The translations under genes and the position numbers were made by a program. The notes beneath the pieces were generated by a model, which worked only from the letters and a program-made list of their open reading frames with translations, searched no databases and was not told the DNA's origin. A stretch of DNA of 15,674 bases from Burkholderiales bacterium (GTDB taxonomy: Bacteria > Pseudomonadota > Gammaproteobacteria > Burkholderiales > Burkholderiaceae_C), in contig SBFU01000336.1 of NCBI GenBank assembly GCA_006227785.1, forward strand, positions 1 through 15,674, in the 5' to 3' direction. Shown here one piece after another: positions 5,994 through 13,542 of this stretch (positions are counted from its first letter, which is position 1; the number at the start of each line of letters is the position of its first letter).

Positions 5994-7226
5994 ATGACGA
6001 TCTGGAACCCCGCCATCCGAGCTGCCGCTGTGCTGGCGCTGGGCAGCGCACTTCTGCCGGTGGCACAGGCCACCAATGGCTACTTTCCCCATGGTTTCGG
6101 GCTCAAGGCCAAGGGCATGGGCGGTGCTTCCGCTGCCATGGCCCACGATGCCTTTGCCGGGGTCAACAACCCCGCATCGGCGGCCTACGTGGGCAACCGC
6201 TGGGATGCAGGGGCCGAGGTGTTCATGCCCAAGCGCAGTGCCACGGTTTCGACGCCCATGGGCGCCATGGAAATCAAGAGCAACAAGAACGCCTTCCTGA
6301 TCCCCGAGCTGGGCTACAACGTGAACCTGTCCAACCGCCTGGCCGTGGGGGTGACGGTGTACGGCAACGGGGGCATGAACACCGAATACCCTGCGGTGTT
6401 TCCAGGCAACAGCAACTTCATGTGCAGCAGCCCGACCACCTGTGGCACCGGCAAACTGGGTGTCGACCTGATGCAGCTGATCGTGGCCCCCACCATCGCC
6501 TACAAACTCAGTGAAGACCATTCGGTGGGCGTATCGCCGCTGCTGGTTTACCAGCAGTTCAAGGCCTATGGCCTTCAGGCGTTTGGTCTGCCCAACCAGG
6601 GCAGCGACAGCAGCAAGGGCATGGGAATCCGCTTGGGTTACATGGGGCGCCTGGGCGACAGGGTCACCGTCGGGGCGTCTTATTCCCCCAAGATCGGCAT
6701 GGGCCGGTTTGACCGCTACGCGAACCTGTTTGCCGGGCGGGGCGACTTTGACATTCCGGAGAACTACGCCTTGGGTGTGACCTACCAGCTCACCCCGGCA
6801 CTGTTGCTGGCACTGGACTATTCCCGCATCAATTACAGCGATGTGCCCGCCGTCGGCAATGCCAGCCTGGCCAACTTCATGAACGGGTTTGGTTCACCCA
6901 ACGGGCCTGGCTTCGGCTGGCGCGACGTGAAGGTGGTGAAGCTGGGCGTGCAATGGCAGATGGACAGCCAGTGGACCCTTCGCGCCGGCTACAACCGGGG
7001 CACCAACCCGATCACCGGTCAGGACGTGTTTCTCAACACCCTGGCACCCGGTGTCATCCGCGAACACTTCACCGTGGGGGCCAGCTGGGCCCTGTCCCCG
7101 GACAGCGAGCTGACCCTGGCTGCCTGGCACGGGCGCAGGAACCGTGTGTCGGGCAATGCCCCTGCGCCAACCAGCATCGCCATGAGCCAGAACGGTTTCG
7201 GGCTTCAGTTCAGCCGCAGGTTCTGA
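5994..7226 (+). CDS. FadL/TodX/OmpP1-family outer-membrane transporter
   Basis: Outer-membrane beta-barrel of the FadL family, which admits hydrophobic compounds (long-chain fatty acids, aromatics, alkanes) through a hatch-plugged channel. The 410-residue precursor has a signal peptide with probable cleavage after PVAQA (about residue 26). The mature N-terminus starts TNGYFPHGFGLKAKGMGGAS, the typical hatch segment, followed by DAFAGVNNPASAAYVG. Alternating amphipathic strands follow throughout. It ends FGLQFSRRF with the C-terminal phenylalanine used for BAM-dependent insertion. Cys residues near 143 and 149 (MCSSPTTCGTG) may form an extracellular-loop disulfide. The start at 5994 has GAGGAG nearby. 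The substrate cannot be read from the sequence. It is shorter than E. coli FadL and follows the DUF302 lipoprotein gene on the same strand, suggesting a joint envelope function. Confidence 0.92.
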   Translation: MTIWNPAIRAAAVLALGSALLPVAQATNGYFPHGFGLKAKGMGGASAAMAHDAFAGVNNPASAAYVGNRWDAGAEVFMPKRSATVSTPMGAMEIKSNKNAFLIPELGYNVNLSNRLAVGVTVYGNGGMNTEYPAVFPGNSNFMCSSPTTCGTGKLGVDLMQLIVAPTIAYKLSEDHSVGVSPLLVYQQFKAYGLQAFGLPNQGSDSSKGMGIRLGYMGRLGDRVTVGASYSPKIGMGRFDRYANLFAGRGDFDIPENYALGVTYQLTPALLLALDYSRINYSDVPAVGNASLANFMNGFGSPNGPGFGWRDVKVVKLGVQWQMDSQWTLRAGYNRGTNPITGQDVFLNTLAPGVIREHFTVGASWALSPDSELTLAAWHGRRNRVSGNAPAPTSIAMSQNGFGLQFSRRF

Positions 7227-7237
7227 CGGAGCATGAA

Positions 7238-7257
7238 GGCCGCCGCCTGGGGCGGCC
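7238..7257. terminator. shared hairpin between convergent FadL and epimerase genes
   Basis: GGCCGCC (7238-7244) and GGCGGCC (7251-7257) form perfect 7-base arms with a 6-base loop in the 35-base gap between the two convergent stop codons. The position suggests a bidirectional transcription end, but no U-tract follows on either strand, so termination strength is uncertain. Confidence 0.45.
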
Positions 7258-7261
7258 CGCG

Positions 7262-8206
7262 TCAGCGGCCGCGCAGCGCGTTCAGGCGGCTGCGGCCGCC
7301 CTGTCGGCCCAGGTACGCCGGCGCGATCGCATGCACGCTGGCGGGCCTGATGCCGAGGCTGCGCAAATCCGGATGCCGACCGCTGGCCACGTTGTCGACG
7401 CGCATCGAATCGAGGTTGTCCCGGCTCATCAGCGGCTCTCCCGGCGCCAGCTCCATCATCAGGGCCTGCAGACGTCCGACACCCATCGGCAGGGGAACGA
7501 CCGGGCGCTGTCGACTGCCGTACCGGCCGGCCAGCCGCACCAAGTCCGCCAGGGTCAGGACGTCCGGTCCGACACACTCAATGACCTCGCTGCGGGCGCC
7601 CAGGGTGTGCACCGGGCGGGACAGGCAGGCCAGAACCGCCTGCGCGACATCACCCACCCAGACCGGCTGGAAGCGCGCGCCGGCGCCCGCCAGGGGCATG
7701 ACCGGAAACAGCGACTGCAGTTGGGCAAACAGGTTCAGAAAACGGTCCTCGGCGCCGAAGATGACGCTGGGCCGCAGGATGCTCAGATCCAGCCCGGCCT
7801 CCATCAGCGCCGCCTCACCGCGCGCCTTGCTGCGCTGGTAGCGCGATGGACCGGCCGCGTCGGCCCCCAGGGCGCTGATGTGCACCAGACGGTGCACGCC
7901 CTGGGTGCGGCAGGCCTGACCCAGATGGCGCGGCAGGGTGACGTGCGTGCGTTCGAATGCGGCTTCGTTGCCGTGCAGGATGGCCACCAGGTTGACCACG
8001 GCGTCGTGCCCACTGACCAGCTGCTCCAGCGCGGCCGGATCGTGGACGTTGGCCTCGATCACCGTGACCCTGGGCAGGTGCTTCACGCGGGCCGCGTTGA
8101 CCGCACGGCGGGTGGGCACCGTGATGGCCCAGCCGGCGCGGTTCAGGTACTCGCAGACCTGTCGGCCGACAAAGCCGGTGCCGCCCAGGACAAGAACATT
8201 TTTCAT
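7262..8206 (-). CDS. NDUFA9-like NAD(P)-dependent epimerase/dehydratase (atypical SDR)
   Basis: Short-chain dehydrogenase/reductase-fold protein of 314 residues, of the kind often annotated 'complex I NDUFA9 subunit family'. The nucleotide-binding glycine motif GGTGFVG is at residues 8-14, followed by the conserved VHDPAAL and DAVVNLVAILHG segments. A YxxxK pair is present (Tyr123, Lys127 in SRYQRSK), then LSILRPSVIFGAEDRFLNLFAQ, characteristic of this group. Bacterial members are soluble or peripheral and have no proven complex I role; some are linked to quinone-related metabolism, so the reaction is unassigned. It starts 18 bases after the slt stop, so it is very likely cotranscribed with slt. 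No strong Shine-Dalgarno sequence precedes the ATG. It is convergent with the FadL-type gene. Confidence 0.9.
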   Translation of the reverse strand: MKNVLVLGGTGFVGRQVCEYLNRAGWAITVPTRRAVNAARVKHLPRVTVIEANVHDPAALEQLVSGHDAVVNLVAILHGNEAAFERTHVTLPRHLGQACRTQGVHRLVHISALGADAAGPSRYQRSKARGEAALMEAGLDLSILRPSVIFGAEDRFLNLFAQLQSLFPVMPLAGAGARFQPVWVGDVAQAVLACLSRPVHTLGARSEVIECVGPDVLTLADLVRLAGRYGSRQRPVVPLPMGVGRLQALMMELAPGEPLMSRDNLDSMRVDNVASGRHPDLRSLGIRPASVHAIAPAYLGRQGGRSRLNALRGR

Positions 8207-8224
8207 GGGTGGATCTGTTGGGGG

Positions 8225-10204
8225 TCAGGGCAGATCGCTGTCGGGCGGTGGCGCATTGCCGGAGCGGGGGCCGACCGTGCCCAGGCGGGCCAGCAGCGAC
8301 TGTGGTTGCCCGGTGAGCAGGGCCGCATAGTGGGTGGTGTTGGCCAGCACGCGCTTGACGTAGTCTCGCGTCTCGTCGAAGGGGATGTTTTCAACCCAGA
8401 TCTCGGCCGGCAGTGGGGGACCTTCGCGCCAGCTGCGGGCCCGCGACGGCCCCGCGTTGTAGGCGGCGGCGGCCAGTGGCATGGAACCCTCGAAGTCCTG
8501 CAGGGCCAGGCTCAGGTAGGCGGTGCCGATGCGGATATTGGTGTCGCGGTCGTTGATCTGTCCGGGCCGGAAATTGCTCAACCCGATGCGGCGGGCGGTC
8601 CAGCGCGCCGTGGCCGGCATCACCTGCATCAGGCCCGAAGCGCCGACATGCGAACGGGCGTCGGTGACAAAGCGGCTCTCCTGGCGGATCAGCCCGTAGA
8701 CGTAGGCGGGATCCAGCCCGACATCCTGCGCACGTTGCCTGACCTGCACCAGGTAGGGGGTCGGGAAGCGCTGCCGGTGGTCCTGCACCTGTGGCGTGCG
8801 CTCGCTGGTGTTGATGCACCGGTCCCACAGCTGCTGGCGGCAGGCCAGGTCGGCGGCGGCCAGCAGCTCGCGCTCGCCCTTGCCGCCGGGTGTGTGCAGG
8901 GCCACGGTGTAGTGCCACTCGCGCACGCCTTCGCTGCGAAGTCCCATCTGCATGGCAGCCAGAGCCCGCTGGAGGCCGGGGTTGCCTGCGGCGGCTTCGC
9001 GTTCCTGGTCTGTCAGGGGGGGCGGCGGGGCGGGTTCGATGATGGGCCGACCCAGGGCTTCGGTGGCCAGCAGTTCGTAGAAGCCGGTGGGCGCAGCGAT
9101 GCGCTCGTACAGCTCGCGAGCGTGCACCGTGGCCATCAGCGGGTCGGGCTGTTGCAAGGCCTGCAGGGCCCGCGCCTTCCAGTACACCCAGGTCGCCTCC
9201 TGCTGCTGTGTCGGCCCCATGGCTGCAATGGCCTCAAGCACATGGCCCCAGGCGCCGGCGCGCATGCCGGCTCGGGCCTTCCAGGCCAGGTGGTCGTCGA
9301 TCAGGTGCTCATCGCTGGCATAGGCAAAGTATTCCAGTGCCTCTGGCATGCGCCGTTGCGCTGCCCGCTTGCCCACCACGCCCCAGGCCCAGCTGCGTTC
9401 TTCGCGTGTCAGCTGGGTCACCCAGCGCTTGCGCAACAGGGCTTCGGCGGCGGCCGCCGGGTCCGCCGAGGCCAGCCGGATGATCGCCAGTGTCACCATC
9501 TCGCGGGTGCGGGGCCGCAGGGCCGTGAGCTTCTCGTCCAGGTAGGTGGCGGGGTCGCGGGCAATGGACTCGACCATGGGTACCCAGGCGGGGTCGAGCA
9601 AGGCCACCGCCTGGCTGACCACCGGCTGGCGGTTCGCTTCCATGCCCAGGCGGGCGCGGCGCCACACCGTTTCGTGATCCAGGTGACCGCTGTTCAGAAA
9701 GGCCTGGGCCGCCGTGGCGCAGCCGTCGTCGGCCTCGCGTTGCGCCAGCCACAGGCGCGACGCCTCGGCGGCAGCCTCGGCCGCTGGCCGGCGCCCCGCC
9801 GCCGCGTCGAGCATCAGGGCGTAACAGGCGACCTGCCGGTCATCGTTCATGCGAAAGAGCGGCAGCTCGGCCTCGAACAGGCTCCATTGACGCTCGCGTC
9901 CCAGGCGCAACAGCCAGTCGTTGCGCAAACGGTCCTCCCAGTAGGTGCCCGGCATGCGGACCAGCGTCTGGCGGATCTCATCCGGCGTGGCGGTGTCCAG
10001 GCGCGCACGCATGTCCCAGTACCGGGCCAGCGGCGCCAAGGGGTGGTTCGTCACCCTCGGCAGCAAGTCGGACAGGACGTCCGGCTGTTTTCGGGCGAAC
10101 GCTTCGCGCATCTGCAGCAGGACGCGGTCTTCGGCCGACTGGGCCAGCACCGGACCGGCCAGACAGAGCCCCGCCATAATGGGCACCAGCCATCTTCCGA
10201 TCAT
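8225..10204 (-). CDS. slt: soluble lytic murein transglycosylase (Slt70-like)
   Basis: Periplasmic enzyme that cleaves the MurNAc-GlcNAc bond of peptidoglycan to form 1,6-anhydroMurNAc ends. From ATG 10204 the protein has 659 residues: a signal peptide (MIGRWLVPIMAGLCLAGPVLA, cleavage before QSAED), a long Ala/Leu/Arg-rich helical superhelix (about 25-470) as in E. coli Slt70, and a C-terminal GH23 lysozyme-like domain. The catalytic Glu is Glu509 in YGLIRQESRF, followed by GASGLMQVMPATA and AAAYNAGPSRA. An upstream in-frame ATG at 10234 would place ten extra residues before the signal peptide and is less likely; GGGAG lies about 10 bases before 10204. The C-terminal tail is Pro-rich. It leads the epimerase gene (18-base gap) and is divergent from the folate cyclo-ligase gene with only 38 bases between starts. 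Confidence 0.95.
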   Translation of the reverse strand: MIGRWLVPIMAGLCLAGPVLAQSAEDRVLLQMREAFARKQPDVLSDLLPRVTNHPLAPLARYWDMRARLDTATPDEIRQTLVRMPGTYWEDRLRNDWLLRLGRERQWSLFEAELPLFRMNDDRQVACYALMLDAAAGRRPAAEAAAEASRLWLAQREADDGCATAAQAFLNSGHLDHETVWRRARLGMEANRQPVVSQAVALLDPAWVPMVESIARDPATYLDEKLTALRPRTREMVTLAIIRLASADPAAAAEALLRKRWVTQLTREERSWAWGVVGKRAAQRRMPEALEYFAYASDEHLIDDHLAWKARAGMRAGAWGHVLEAIAAMGPTQQQEATWVYWKARALQALQQPDPLMATVHARELYERIAAPTGFYELLATEALGRPIIEPAPPPPLTDQEREAAAGNPGLQRALAAMQMGLRSEGVREWHYTVALHTPGGKGERELLAAADLACRQQLWDRCINTSERTPQVQDHRQRFPTPYLVQVRQRAQDVGLDPAYVYGLIRQESRFVTDARSHVGASGLMQVMPATARWTARRIGLSNFRPGQINDRDTNIRIGTAYLSLALQDFEGSMPLAAAAYNAGPSRARSWREGPPLPAEIWVENIPFDETRDYVKRVLANTTHYAALLTGQPQSLLARLGTVGPRSGNAPPPDSDLP

Positions 10205-10242
10205 GTGTGATTGACTCCCAAGCATCCGTTGCATAGGTGATT

Positions 10243-10899
10243 ATGGACAACAAAGACCCCGCGGGTTCCCCTGCAAACCCAGCAACCCGGACCGACGGTG
10301 GGACTTCGGTGCCCCTGAAGACCCAGTGGCGCCAACGCCTGATCGAGCGTCGCCAGAACCTGGCCGATCGCGCCTGGCGCAACGACCTGCTGCAGCGGGT
10401 CATGCGGGTCTGGCTGGTCAACCGGCCCGATGCGGTGATCGGCGCCTACTGGCCGATCAAGGGCGAGTTCGACCCTTTGCCGGCCTTGTTCCGCTGGCAG
10501 GAGGCCGGATTGGAGGAAGATGCCCAGAGCGCAGCCCGGCAGCGCCGCATCGGACTGCCGGTGGTCAACAAGATCGACAAGACCCTGACCTTCTACAGCT
10601 GGTATCCGGGCTGTCCCATGGAGGAAGATGCCTACGGCATTCCCAAGCCCAAGGACACCGAGATCGTGGTGCCGACCCTCATCTTCGTTCCCTGCGTGGG
10701 CTTCGGTCCCGGGGGCTATCGCCTGGGCTACGGTGGTGGTTTCTACGACCGCACCCTGGCCAGCCTGCAACCCAAACCATTCACGGTCGGCCTCGGCTAC
10801 GACTTTGCCTACCTGCCTGAACTGGAACCCGAGCCCCACGATGTGCCGCTGGATGCGATCCTGGCCGATACGGGCGTGCAATGGCAGGGCCAGAAATGA
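10243..10899 (+). CDS. 5-formyltetrahydrofolate cyclo-ligase
   Basis: ATP-dependent conversion of 5-formyl-THF (folinate) to 5,10-methenyl-THF, returning this storage or inhibitor form to one-carbon metabolism. The 218-residue protein has the N-terminal LKTQWRQRLIERR helix at about 25-37, the GAYWPIKGEFD segment near 67-77, YGIPKP at 131-136 and the nucleotide-binding signature GYRLGYGGGFYDR at 159-171. It is a little longer than typical members because of a Pro/Thr-rich N-tail and an insertion around residues 88-102. ATG 10243 is preferred; a GTG at 10237 would add two residues, and the AGGTGA upstream is unusually close to the ATG. It is divergent from slt, and its promoter must overlap slt's or lie inside slt's 5' end. 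The gene is known as ygfA or fau in other species. Confidence 0.93.
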   Translation: MDNKDPAGSPANPATRTDGGTSVPLKTQWRQRLIERRQNLADRAWRNDLLQRVMRVWLVNRPDAVIGAYWPIKGEFDPLPALFRWQEAGLEEDAQSAARQRRIGLPVVNKIDKTLTFYSWYPGCPMEEDAYGIPKPKDTEIVVPTLIFVPCVGFGPGGYRLGYGGGFYDRTLASLQPKPFTVGLGYDFAYLPELEPEPHDVPLDAILADTGVQWQGQK

Positions 10900-10900
10900 C

Positions 10901-10921
10901 CCCCTGAGCCGGCATCAGGGG
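10901..10921. terminator. hairpin between convergent cyclo-ligase and DMT transporter genes
   Basis: CCCCTGA (10901-10907) and TCAGGGG (10915-10921) form perfect 7-base arms around a 7-base loop in the 15-base convergent gap. The right arm includes the transporter stop codon. There is no clear U-run on the plus strand; on the minus strand a mildly T-rich stretch (TCATTTCT) follows. Probable but weak bidirectional terminator. Confidence 0.45.
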
Positions 10922-11835
10922 TGCTCGGCATTGGCATGGACCTGGGTGATGCGCCTTTCGTGGCGGATCAGGTACAGGCCGCTGCCGATGATGATGGCGG
11001 CGCCCAGCCAGGTGTGGCTGGCCGGCAGGCTTTGCCAGATCAGCCAGTCCAGTCCCACACCCCAGGCCAGGGCGCTGTACTCGAACGGGGCCACCGCCGA
11101 AGCCTGGCCGTACCGGAACGCCTCGGTGATGGCCAGCTGCCCGCCAAAACCGGTCACCGCCAGGGCCAGCAGCAGCCAGCCATCACTGGCGGCCACCGCC
11201 ACCCAGTCCGGCGCGGCCAGCGCGCCGGCCCCCAGCGCCACCAGCAGCATCATGGTGAAGACCATGCTTTCGCTGCTGTCGGTGCGGCTGAGCAGCCGAC
11301 CGCTGACGGCGGCCACGGCATAGCACAGGGCCGCGCCCAGGGCGGCCAGGCCCCCGACGGTGACCAGGCCGGCCGACAGCGCCTGCCCATCCGGACGCAA
11401 GGCAATCAGGACGCCGACAAAACCCACACCAATGGCCCACCAGTGCGCGCGCGGGACCCGTTCGCCCAGCACCGGCACCGACAGCACCGTGATCAGCAGG
11501 GGCGCCACAAAGAAGAGGGTGTAGCTGGCCGACAGCGGCAGGTGGCGAACCGACAGGGTGAACAGCGACAGCATCACGATGCCCAGGGCGCCGCGCAGCA
11601 GGTGCAGGGGCCAGCGGATGCGCAAAAGGGTGGGCCACGCACCCCGCCAGCTCAGGTAGAGCAGCACCAGGGGCAGGGCGGTCATGCCGCGCAAGGCCGC
11701 GATCTGCAGCACCGGGTAGCGCGTGGACAAGGTCTTGAGCACCGCATCCATGAGTGCAAAACACCCCACGGCGATCAGCATGGCCACGATGCTGCGCAGG
11801 TTGCCGCTGCGGGGATGATGGGAATTGGCGGACAC
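10915..11835 (-). CDS. EamA-family (DMT superfamily) transporter
   Basis: Inner-membrane drug/metabolite transporter of 306 residues with about ten hydrophobic helices arranged as two repeated EamA domains (about 15-145 and 155-290). The first domain begins VAMLIAVGCFALMDAVLKTL and includes the LRGALGIVMLSLFTLSVRHLPLS segment. The second ends FRYGQASAVAPFEYSALAWG, where the Pro/Phe-Glu-Tyr stretch is a family hallmark. Such proteins export amino acids, metabolites or drugs, and the substrate cannot be inferred here. The ATG at 11835 has AAGGA nine bases upstream. It lies 83 bases downstream of the LysR gene on the same strand, so cotranscription is possible. It is convergent with the folate cyclo-ligase. 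Confidence 0.92.
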   Translation of the reverse strand: MSANSHHPRSGNLRSIVAMLIAVGCFALMDAVLKTLSTRYPVLQIAALRGMTALPLVLLYLSWRGAWPTLLRIRWPLHLLRGALGIVMLSLFTLSVRHLPLSASYTLFFVAPLLITVLSVPVLGERVPRAHWWAIGVGFVGVLIALRPDGQALSAGLVTVGGLAALGAALCYAVAAVSGRLLSRTDSSESMVFTMMLLVALGAGALAAPDWVAVAASDGWLLLALAVTGFGGQLAITEAFRYGQASAVAPFEYSALAWGVGLDWLIWQSLPASHTWLGAAIIIGSGLYLIRHERRITQVHANAEHP

Positions 11836-11918
11836 AGAAAAGTCCTTGCAGGCTGATCACGGGTGGCCAGTGTGACGCAGGTCGGCGCCCCATTCGGTAC
11901 CGCCCACTGCGGCGTCGT

Positions 11919-12938
11919 TCAGTCCATCTGGTCCAGCGTGTCCGGGTCGGGCACATCGCCGATGGCTTCTCGGGTCTGTGCCGCCTGGGCCAGCAGCCAG
12001 TCGCTGAAGGCCTTGACTTCGGGGCGTTCCAGGCTGCGCGGTGCGCTCAGCAGCCAGTAGACCAGGGGGGAGTCGATGCGTGTGGATGGCAGGGGTTCGA
12101 CCAGATCACCGGACCGCAGCGACTCGGCCACCAGCGGCAGGCGGGCCAGCGCCACGCCTTGCCCTGTGAGCGCGGCCTGCACGATCTGGTGGGCGTAGTT
12201 GAAGTAGAGCCAGCGTTTGGGACTGAGGCGCTCGCGTGCGGCACGGCCGCCCGGCCGGACACGGGTGGCGCCCGCATGCGTGTCCAGCCAGCGCTGCCAG
12301 GTCAACCATTCCAGGTGGCGTGTCCGGTGGGCATCGCCCGCCTCGATCAATGTGCATTCCGCAAGATCCTCAATGCGGCTGATGGGGCGTGAGCGCAGCA
12401 GCCAGGGACTGGCCACCGGCGTCAGCTGCTCGCCAAACAGGCGAATGGCCTGGACGGGCACCGCCTGCGGCACGGCGTAGCGCAAGGCCAGGTCGACGTC
12501 GGCCGTGCCCAAGTCCACCGCCACATCGGAGGCGTCGATGCGGATGTCGATATCCGGGTGCTGGCGCTGGAAGGCCTCCAGCCTTGGAATCAGCCACATG
12601 GAAGCAAACGATGCCGACGTGGTCACCGCCACACTGCGCCGCCCCGCACTCTGGCGGATCATTCGCACAGCCGCATCAATCCGGTCCAGTGACGTGCTGG
12701 TGGCGCGCAGCAGCAGCGAGCCGGTGCTGGTGAGTTCGACGGCCCGGGTGTGGCGCAGAAACAGGGTCGATCCGACTTCGTCTTCGAGCGCCTGGATCTG
12801 CCGACTGACAGCGCTCTGCGTCAGGGAAAGCTCTTCTGCGGCAGCACGGAAATTCAGGTGGCGCGCGACCGCTTCAAACGCGCGCAGGTGGCCGACCGAG
12901 ATCGGGCGGGAGCGGGGGTGACCGGTGCCGAGAACCAT
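11919..12938 (-). CDS. LysR-family transcriptional regulator (GcvA-like)
   Basis: LysR-type regulator of 339 residues. The N-terminal winged helix-turn-helix (about 15-75) reads LRAFEAVARHLNFRAAAEELSLTQSAVSRQIQALEDEVGS, very close to the GcvA-like subgroup. A linker helix is followed by the periplasmic-binding-protein-like effector domain beginning VAVTTSASFASMWLIPRLEAFQ. The tail after about 320 is acidic (DVPDPDTLDQMD). The ATG at 12938 is preceded by AAAGG at eight bases. The gene is divergent from the DUF2917 gene, and the gap contains a T-N11-A palindrome of the sort LysR proteins bind, so control of DUF2917 and autoregulation are likely. The inducer is unknown. The DMT transporter downstream could be a further target. 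Confidence 0.94.
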   Translation of the reverse strand: MVLGTGHPRSRPISVGHLRAFEAVARHLNFRAAAEELSLTQSAVSRQIQALEDEVGSTLFLRHTRAVELTSTGSLLLRATSTSLDRIDAAVRMIRQSAGRRSVAVTTSASFASMWLIPRLEAFQRQHPDIDIRIDASDVAVDLGTADVDLALRYAVPQAVPVQAIRLFGEQLTPVASPWLLRSRPISRIEDLAECTLIEAGDAHRTRHLEWLTWQRWLDTHAGATRVRPGGRAARERLSPKRWLYFNYAHQIVQAALTGQGVALARLPLVAESLRSGDLVEPLPSTRIDSPLVYWLLSAPRSLERPEVKAFSDWLLAQAAQTREAIGDVPDPDTLDQMD

Positions 12939-12964
12939 GGATCAAAACCTTTGTCGGACGGTAG

Positions 12965-12987
12965 ATTGATGCGTGAACCGAATCAAT
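12965..12987. promoter_or_regulatory. candidate LysR operator (T-N11-A palindrome)
   Basis: ATTGAT (12965-12970) and ATCAAT (12982-12987) are perfect inverted 6-base arms with exactly 11 bases between the terminal T and A, matching the LysR-box rule. It lies 27 bases upstream of the LysR start and about 79 bases before the DUF2917 start, in the divergent gap 12939-13065. Confidence 0.6.
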
Positions 12988-13065
12988 AGCTTAGCCCCTT
13001 TTCATTGGACGTGGGCGTTGACTGGCGAGAAGATGCCAGCCTGTCGGAAACCCAAGGAGCGCACC

Positions 13066-13542
13066 ATGTCCGTCACCCATCCAGTCGATACCTGCAGCAT
13101 GGCCGGTGCCTGGCGTCTGTATCCCGGCCGAGCCATGAGTCTGAAGCCGAAAGCGGACGCCGAGTTGCGCCTGCGCCGTGGTGGCGCCTGGGTGACACTG
13201 GGGGAGACGGACCACGGCATACCCGGCGCCTCGGGTGATCGATTCCTTCAGGATGGCGACACGCTGGTGGTGCCGGCCGGGGCCTGCCTGGTGATGGAGG
13301 CCCTGGATGCGCGTGAGGGCGCCGATCCGGTGCTGTTCGACTGGACCGATCGGGCGGTGGAGGCACCAGCCATGGGACGCTTCAGCCGGGAGGTGGTCAT
13401 GCCCTCGCGGGACCTGGTGCTTGCACTGGGGCAGGCCGCCTTGGCGCTCTCGCGCGTCCTTCGCGGTCTGCTGGGCTACAGCGAGTTTCTGGTGGCCGGG
13501 CGTGGCCGGGTGCTCACACCGATGGAATCAATGCGTTCCTGA
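13066..13542 (+). CDS. DUF2917 domain protein
   Basis: Protein of 158 residues with a DUF2917 domain, of unknown function and common in Burkholderiales. The domain spans about residues 12-85: YPGRAMSLKPKADAELRLRRGGAWVTLG, then DRFLQDGDTLVVPAGACLVMEAL, a small beta-rich cupin-like pattern. The C-terminal half (about 115-150) has an amphipathic or hydrophobic helix, LVLALGQAALALSRVLRGLLGY. No signal peptide is visible. ATG 13066 is chosen because AAGGAG lies seven bases upstream; an upstream in-frame ATG at 12973 falls inside the LysR-box region and is unlikely. Divergent from the LysR gene, a pairing I recall as frequent. Its last 15 bases overlap the convergent tfoX-like gene. Confidence 0.82.
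   Translation: MSVTHPVDTCSMAGAWRLYPGRAMSLKPKADAELRLRRGGAWVTLGETDHGIPGASGDRFLQDGDTLVVPAGACLVMEALDAREGADPVLFDWTDRAVEAPAMGRFSREVVMPSRDLVLALGQAALALSRVLRGLLGYSEFLVAGRGRVLTPMESMRS

Noticed and set aside
5145..6521. Minus-strand open frame of about 458 codons across the DUF302/FadL region
   Set aside because: Opposite a lipoprotein with a lipobox and a FadL barrel with signal peptide; the frame is a shadow.
7238..7257. Classic intrinsic terminators at convergent gene ends (also 10901-10921)
   Set aside because: The hairpins are real but neither is followed by a U-tract, so I list them only as weak terminator candidates.
6953..10210. Very long plus-strand open frame (over 1000 codons) opposite slt and the epimerase
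   Set aside because: It lies antisense to two clearly recognisable genes, has no recognisable domains and Gln/Ala/Gly/His/Arg-rich composition typical of a reverse frame in GC-rich DNA.
10205..10242. Possible 6S RNA gene upstream of the folate cyclo-ligase, as in E. coli
   Set aside because: The gap is 38 bases, far too short, and no 6S-like structure is visible nearby.
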